From Marinobacter segnicrescens (GTDB lineage: Bacteria > Pseudomonadota > Gammaproteobacteria > Pseudomonadales > Oleiphilaceae), in contig NZ_FOHZ01000007.1 of assembly GCF_900111555.1 (NCBI RefSeq), forward strand, positions 143,186-207,185: DNA of 64,000 nt, in the 5' to 3' direction. Of this stretch, positions 60,109 through 64,000 are shown one piece after another. Both the position numbers and the translations under genes were made by a program. The notes under the pieces are model-generated. The model ran no database searches and had not been told where the DNA came from. It saw only the letters and a list, made by a program, of their open reading frames with translations. How positions within the stretch are numbered: the first letter of the stretch is position 1; each line of letters begins with the position of its first letter.

Positions 60109-60819
60109 TCACTGGTCCACCAGCTCGGCCAGGGTTTCACCCATAAGCCGGTAGCCGCTCTCACCGGGATGATAGCCATCGGCCGCCAACAACCCGGAAT
60201 CGGTGACGGCCGGGTAGCAGAGGTGAACAAAGGCTTCCGGCTGCGTCTGGGCAAGCGCCCGGTAGACACCATCCAGCTGCCGTGCCCGCCAGCCCATGAC
60301 CTGCCGCAATGGCGATGGGAGGGCGGTGAAGCGGTGCATGGGCGGTACGCTGAGCAATCCCAGTGGTGAGTCGTAGCGATTGCGCAACTGCTCGCTCAGC
60401 GTCACCAATTGTTGCCGGAACCGGCTGCGGAGTGTCAGGGCTGTGGTGTCATTCACCCCCATGCTCAGCAGGACCAGGTCCGCCTCGGGCAGGGTGTCGA
60501 TATCCAGCTGTGCCATCAGTTCGGCGAGGGTGGCGCCATTGATGCCGAAGGTATGCCACGCGGTAACACGACCGGTACGTTCATGCAGCCGTCTCGCAAG
60601 CTGACTGGCCAGCCCCTGGTTGTGGGTCTGCACACCAACCCCGGCGGCAGTGGATTCGCCGATCACCAGTATCCGTCGCTCCGGGATGCCTTCGCCGTAC
60701 TGCCCGAAAGGCTCGCCGCCCGCCTCCGGCAGCCGCACGGTATTACGCCGCGCCTGTTTGCCCTGATAGATCAGTACGGGTGACAGGCCAGCAGTGGTCA
60801 GCCAGAAGGGCAGGTGCAT
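60109..60819 (-). CDS. SGNH/GDSL-type esterase
   Basis: A 236-aa hydrolase of the SGNH superfamily. Block I is ILVIGESTAAGVG (Ser in GES), block III is LLSMGVNDTTAL (Asn), and block V is DGYHPGESGYRLM (Asp and His). A hydrophobic N-terminus (PFWLTTAGLSPVLIYQG) suggests a membrane anchor or uncleaved signal. Substrate is unknown. It is convergent with the thioesterase-like gene, with only two bases between the stops. Confidence 0.85.
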   Translation of the reverse strand: MHLPFWLTTAGLSPVLIYQGKQARRNTVRLPEAGGEPFGQYGEGIPERRILVIGESTAAGVGVQTHNQGLASQLARRLHERTGRVTAWHTFGINGATLAELMAQLDIDTLPEADLVLLSMGVNDTTALTLRSRFRQQLVTLSEQLRNRYDSPLGLLSVPPMHRFTALPSPLRQVMGWRARQLDGVYRALAQTQPEAFVHLCYPAVTDSGLLAADGYHPGESGYRLMGETLAELVDQ

Positions 60820-60919
60820 TGTGGTGTCCCTGTGAGCGAATGATCGTGTTGCCCTGGAAGAATGCTATGGCTGCGACGTCAGATCAAGCGTGGGGAGTGT
60901 CGCTGTAGCTCGCAAAAGT

Positions 60920-60953
60920 GTCATCCATGGCCCGCGAGTGGGCCATGGATGAC
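60920..60953. repeat. Perfect 14-bp palindromic hairpin
   Basis: GTCATCCATGGCCC (60920-60933) pairs exactly with GGGCCATGGATGAC (60940-60953) around a 6-nt loop. It lies between an SGNH hydrolase start and the azoR stop. It shares the CCATGGATG core with the hairpin between nrdA and nrdB, suggesting one repeat family. There is no T tail. The rest of 60820-61008 shows no gene. Confidence 0.7.
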
Positions 60954-61008
60954 GCACCCCTGCCTACGCGGCGGCGATCTCCATCGGTTCAGGCTCACGC
61001 AGTGAACT

Positions 61009-61710
61009 TCAGGCCAGTTCGGCGACCGACGGTTCCCCGATGGTGGACTGCAGGTGGGTAACCAGCTCCAGCACCCGGCCCTCCGCTTCCGCCACTGAGT
61101 TGGCCAGCAACTCCCCACCGGCCTCCTGGTTCTCCACTGCGATACGGTGGATACGGTTAATGCCGATAAATTCCAGCACCGTGGTCAGTCCTGGCTCCAG
61201 GTGGTTCAGCTGGGCCAGTGCACCACCTGGCTCGAAGCCGGTACCACCCCTGGAAGAAAGGATCACTGCGTGTCGGGGGCGGTCAGCCAGAAGCGGAGTG
61301 AATGGGTCTTCCGGGCGGGTCGGGTCGTACTCCACGGTTCGTCCCATACGCACCACCAGGTCCACCCAGGCTTTGAGCGCAGCGGGCATACCGAAGTTAT
61401 AAAGCGGTGCCCCGATTACCAGGATATCTGCCGCCATCAGTTCGTCGATAAGCTCGTTGCTTTCTGCCAGTGCACCGGACATCCAGGGTTGCTGGTGTTC
61501 CGGCGGGGTGAACGCGGCGGCAATCCAGTCCTGGTTGATAAAGGAAGGCGGCCTCAGGCCGATGTCCCGGTGGGTAATGGTGTCCTCCGGGCGGCGGGCA
61601 CGCCATTCAGTGACGAAGTGGTGGGTCAGTGAGCGGCTGTGGGATCCATGTTCGTCTATGCCGGCCAGGCCTGGGCGGGCGCTGGCGTCCAGTTTCAGTA
61701 TATGAGTCAT
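61009..61710 (-). CDS. azoR: FMN-dependent NADH:quinone oxidoreductase / azoreductase
   Basis: This 233-aa flavodoxin-fold protein has the FMN site in ILKLDASARPG and HGSHSRSLTHHF, then GAPLYNFGMPAALKAWVDLV, characteristic of AzoR. SSRGGTGFEPGG is a shortened version of the second FMN loop. It reduces quinones or azo bonds using NADH. The start at 61710 (MTHILKLDAS) follows GGAGCCCGAC. It is divergent from a LysR gene that probably controls it. Confidence 0.9.
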   Translation of the reverse strand: MTHILKLDASARPGLAGIDEHGSHSRSLTHHFVTEWRARRPEDTITHRDIGLRPPSFINQDWIAAAFTPPEHQQPWMSGALAESNELIDELMAADILVIGAPLYNFGMPAALKAWVDLVVRMGRTVEYDPTRPEDPFTPLLADRPRHAVILSSRGGTGFEPGGALAQLNHLEPGLTTVLEFIGINRIHRIAVENQEAGGELLANSVAEAEGRVLELVTHLQSTIGEPSVAELA

Positions 61711-61737
61711 GTCGGGCTCCATGTTCTAAATTGAATT

Positions 61738-61816
61738 CATCTGTAGTTGACAGCGAGTTCAGCTTATCGCCATGCTTTACAGGCCGACAAACGACGATTT
61801 TTTCTACTTACAGATG
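61738..61816. promoter_or_regulatory. Inverted CATCTGTA sites between azoR and the LysR gene
   Basis: CATCTGTA at 61738-61745 recurs inverted as TACAGATG at 61809-61816. Matching flanks (TGAATT before the first, AATTCA after the second) extend the symmetry. The two half-elements sit close to each gene start, as expected for a LysR-type regulator controlling azoR and itself. Confidence 0.45.
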
Positions 61817-61830
61817 AGTTAAATTCATTC

Positions 61831-62727
61831 ATGAGTGCCCGCCGACTCCCCTCCCTGTCCGCCCTGCGGGCCTTCGAGGCCGCAGCCCGCCATGAGAGTG
61901 CCAAGCAGGCCGCCCGGGAACTGTCGGTGACCGCTACCGCCATAAGCCACCAGGTCCGGGTCCTGGAAGAGGCATTGGGCATCGCTCTCTTCGTTCGTAA
62001 GCCCCGGCAACTGGAGCTGACACCGCAGGGGCGTGAACTGCAGGAGGCACTGGAAGCGGCCTTTGACAATATCGCTGGTGTGGTTGAGCGCCTGAAGTCC
62101 GTGCCCACCCGCCGGACGGTTACCCTCTCCACTACGCCGGCCATTGCCTCACGCTGGCTGCTGTCCTGGGTGTGCCTGTTGCGGGATTCCCATCCTGACA
62201 TCGACCTTCGCATTCACGCCAGCCATGAGCCAGTACCCCTTGACGGAGTGACGGCAGACATGGCCATCCGCTACGGCGACGGCCGCTGGCCTGGTCTGGT
62301 GTCGGAGAAATTGATCGACAACACCTTTGTGCCAGCCTGCAGCCCGCACCTGAACCTCACAGAGGCGGCCGACCTGCCGCGCCACCCGCTGATCCACTTC
62401 CGGCCCCAGAACATCGTGGTTACCCCGCTGGACTGGGCCAGCTGGCAAAAGCAGGCGAAAGTGCCCGGGCTGGATGTCAGTGCCGGGTTGGTATTTTCCG
62501 ACGAGACCCATGTTATCTCGGCCGCCATTGGTGGCCAGGGAGTGGCGTTGATTGGCCGCGAACTCATTGAGGATGAGTTGAAGGAGGGCCGGCTGGTGCA
62601 ACCTTTTGGCCCTGAACTGCCAGGTAAACCCTTCCACCTCGTTTACCCGGAAAGCCGCCGTGATGACCTCACTATCCGCGCTGTCCGGGACTGGGTCATG
62701 ACGGTGCCGGGAGGCCTGTGTCCGTAG
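61831..62727 (+). CDS. LysR-family regulator (GcvA-like)
   Basis: A 298-aa regulator with the GcvA-type start RRLPSLSALRAFEAAARHES followed by AKQAARELSVTATAISHQVR, the winged helix-turn-helix. The C-terminal effector domain includes DMAIRYGDGRWPGL and IGGQGVALIGRELI, both typical of the GcvA/AmpR-like subgroup. It is divergent from azoR. Its own start at 61831 overlaps no other gene. Confidence 0.88.
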   Translation: MSARRLPSLSALRAFEAAARHESAKQAARELSVTATAISHQVRVLEEALGIALFVRKPRQLELTPQGRELQEALEAAFDNIAGVVERLKSVPTRRTVTLSTTPAIASRWLLSWVCLLRDSHPDIDLRIHASHEPVPLDGVTADMAIRYGDGRWPGLVSEKLIDNTFVPACSPHLNLTEAADLPRHPLIHFRPQNIVVTPLDWASWQKQAKVPGLDVSAGLVFSDETHVISAAIGGQGVALIGRELIEDELKEGRLVQPFGPELPGKPFHLVYPESRRDDLTIRAVRDWVMTVPGGLCP

Positions 62728-62978
62728 ACGCGGGGAGCCTATATGACCAAGCACTTGCTCAAAAAGTGAATGTGAACTAATTTTCAAGACCAGATCCCGC
62801 TTCGTGCGGGTCAGGGTTAATGAGGATTACGCGTCCTGCTGTGCGCTTTTCAGCAGCCATTCGGACTTGGTTCCCAGCTGACCAGCCTGCGGGATGCCGA
62901 GACGTTCCAGTCCCGCACGGAAGAGCATGAAAACTACGGAGGCGGCAAGGGGCCGCTTGCGAAGGCCGGAGTCAGGCG
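62728..62978. other. Intergenic region with hairpin and a short antisense reading frame
   Basis: A hairpin GATCCCGC-TTCGT-GCGGGTC lies near 62794-62813. On the minus strand, a frame ends in TAA at 62827-62829 and reads MLFRAGLERLGIPQAGQLGT, continuing to WLLKSAQQDA, from an ATG at 62928. It has no good ribosome-binding site, so it may be a gene remnant or chance. The plus strand holds the ribosome-binding site (GGAGTCAGGCG) of the next gene. Confidence 0.35.
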
Positions 62979-64000
62979 ATGTCAAACAGTCAGAACGATA
63001 CCACTGCGGTCGCCAGTGCGGCCTCGCTCACTATTGGTGGGCTTTTTTGCCACCAGGCACGCTATCACCCCCGACGTGTGGCCCTGCAGGACGCCGATGG
63101 CGAGTATACCTATGGGGAGGTCAACGAGCGTGTGAACCGCCTGGCCAACTGGCTGGCGGAGCGAGGGTTAAGACGTGGGGAGCGGGTAGCGGTCCTGTCC
63201 GAGAACCGTATCGAATACCTGGAAGCGATGCTGGCCGCGGCCAAGCTGGGCGCCATAGTCGCGGCTCAGAACTGGCGTCTGGCTGCAGGTGAGCTTGAGC
63301 ACTGTATCCGGCTTACCGAGCCGCGAATAATGCTCGTCTCAGAGCGGCACACGCCGGTGCTTGCGGATGTGAACCACACCGTTCCCACCGTACTGCGCTT
63401 TGGCGAGGATTATGAGTCGGCGCTGGCAGGGGCGTCCATCGCAGAGCCAACGAATGCTGCCCAGGGGGAGGACGGCCTGCTGATCCTGTACACCAGCGGA
63501 ACCACCGGGCTGCCCAAGGGTGCGCTGATCAGTCACCGTGCCGAGATTGCCCGCGGCCAGACGTTCTACATTGATCACGAGATCGAACGGGAGGATGCTT
63601 TCGTCGCCTGGGCGCCCCTGTTCCACATGGTGTCGACTGACCTGTCGTTGGCCGCGCTGTGCCGCGGCAGCAAGGTAATCGTGCAGGATGGTTACGATCC
63701 GGACGCACTGGCCGCCGTGGTCGGTCGGGAACGAATCGGCTGGCTGGTGCTGATGCCGGGCATGATCGAGTCTTTCATAGAGGCCATGGGACGTGGCGGT
63801 ATACAGCCGTCGAGTGTGAAGTCCTGCGGCTGTATGGCTGACCTGGTGCCGCTGCACCAGATCGCCGAAGTCACCCGGCTTCTGGATGCACCTTACGTTA
63901 ACAGTTTTGGCTCCACAGAGACCGGCTCGGGGCCGGCCACCGCCGGGCTCATCGCCCCGGGCACGGTCGCGAAAAACTTGTCCAAGGTACAGAGCTCTTA
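62979..64000 (+). CDS. Acyl-CoA synthetase (AMP-binding), N-terminal part cut by window edge
   Basis: The first 340 codons are present, from ATG 62979 (MSNSQNDTTAVASAASL) with no stop. The AMP-binding signature LYTSGTTGLPKGA lies at about residues 168-180, and APLFHMVSTDLSLAALCRGS and NSFGSTETGSG follow. The opening GEYTYGEVNERVNRLANWLA is typical of long- or medium-chain acyl-CoA ligases. It activates a carboxylic acid to acyl-CoA via acyl-AMP; chain length is unknown. Confidence 0.9.
   Translation, partial: MSNSQNDTTAVASAASLTIGGLFCHQARYHPRRVALQDADGEYTYGEVNERVNRLANWLAERGLRRGERVAVLSENRIEYLEAMLAAAKLGAIVAAQNWRLAAGELEHCIRLTEPRIMLVSERHTPVLADVNHTVPTVLRFGEDYESALAGASIAEPTNAAQGEDGLLILYTSGTTGLPKGALISHRAEIARGQTFYIDHEIEREDAFVAWAPLFHMVSTDLSLAALCRGSKVIVQDGYDPDALAAVVGRERIGWLVLMPGMIESFIEAMGRGGIQPSSVKSCGCMADLVPLHQIAEVTRLLDAPYVNSFGSTETGSGPATAGLIAPGTVAKNLSKVQSS

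Overview
The window looks like a chromosomal segment of a Marinobacter-like marine gammaproteobacterium. This is an inference from protein character and gene order (atp operon followed by glmU-glmS, NhaB, a PutA without a DNA-binding domain, Pseudomonas-type NrdA with two ATP cones), not from a database match. Coding density is high. I see no prophage, insertion sequence, CRISPR array or integrase.

Layout. 1-6951: F1Fo ATP synthase operon atpI(partial)-BEFHAGDC with a rho-independent terminator. 6993-10390: glmU-glmS, a hairpin at the expected Tn7 target point, and a degenerate-looking tRNA-Thr(CGU). 10416-18249: B12-related block with B12-independent methionine synthase metE and divergent metR, then a cobalamin riboswitch, a 196-bp nested palindrome and the class Ia ribonucleotide reductase genes nrdA-nrdB, separated by a second folded repeat. 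18331-22318: small or poorly known genes (LPD1/CLCA_X-like putative metallopeptidase, DUF3147-like membrane protein, lipoprotein, YhhN, one unrecognised protein). 22438-26813: Lrp-type regulator divergent from putA.

27345-40902 is the most interesting part: a guanidine-use regulon in two minus-strand units. Unit 1 has a guanidine-I riboswitch, ABC permease, ATPase and allophanate hydrolase. Unit 2 has a second guanidine-I riboswitch, two DUF1989 proteins (carboxyguanidine deiminase type), a biotin-dependent urea/guanidine carboxylase and the ABC substrate-binding protein. Together they would import guanidine, carboxylate it, deiminate carboxyguanidine to allophanate and hydrolyse allophanate to ammonia and CO2. 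Each riboswitch is preceded by a sigma-54-like promoter with an NtrC-like dyad about 115-120 bp upstream, suggesting nitrogen limitation plus guanidine as joint inputs. A TetR regulator, a GlnT-type glutamine synthetase homologue and a MetX-like hydrolase lie between the two units.

41047-49484: nhaB and assorted transport, envelope and hydrolase genes. 49544-58325: polyamine module, with the PotFGHI transporter, gamma-glutamylputrescine synthetase (puuA), aldehyde dehydrogenase (puuC) and oxidase (puuB). 58424-64000: acyl-CoA metabolism genes (crotonase, thioesterase, partial acyl-CoA synthetase) interspersed with an SGNH hydrolase and an azoreductase/LysR pair.
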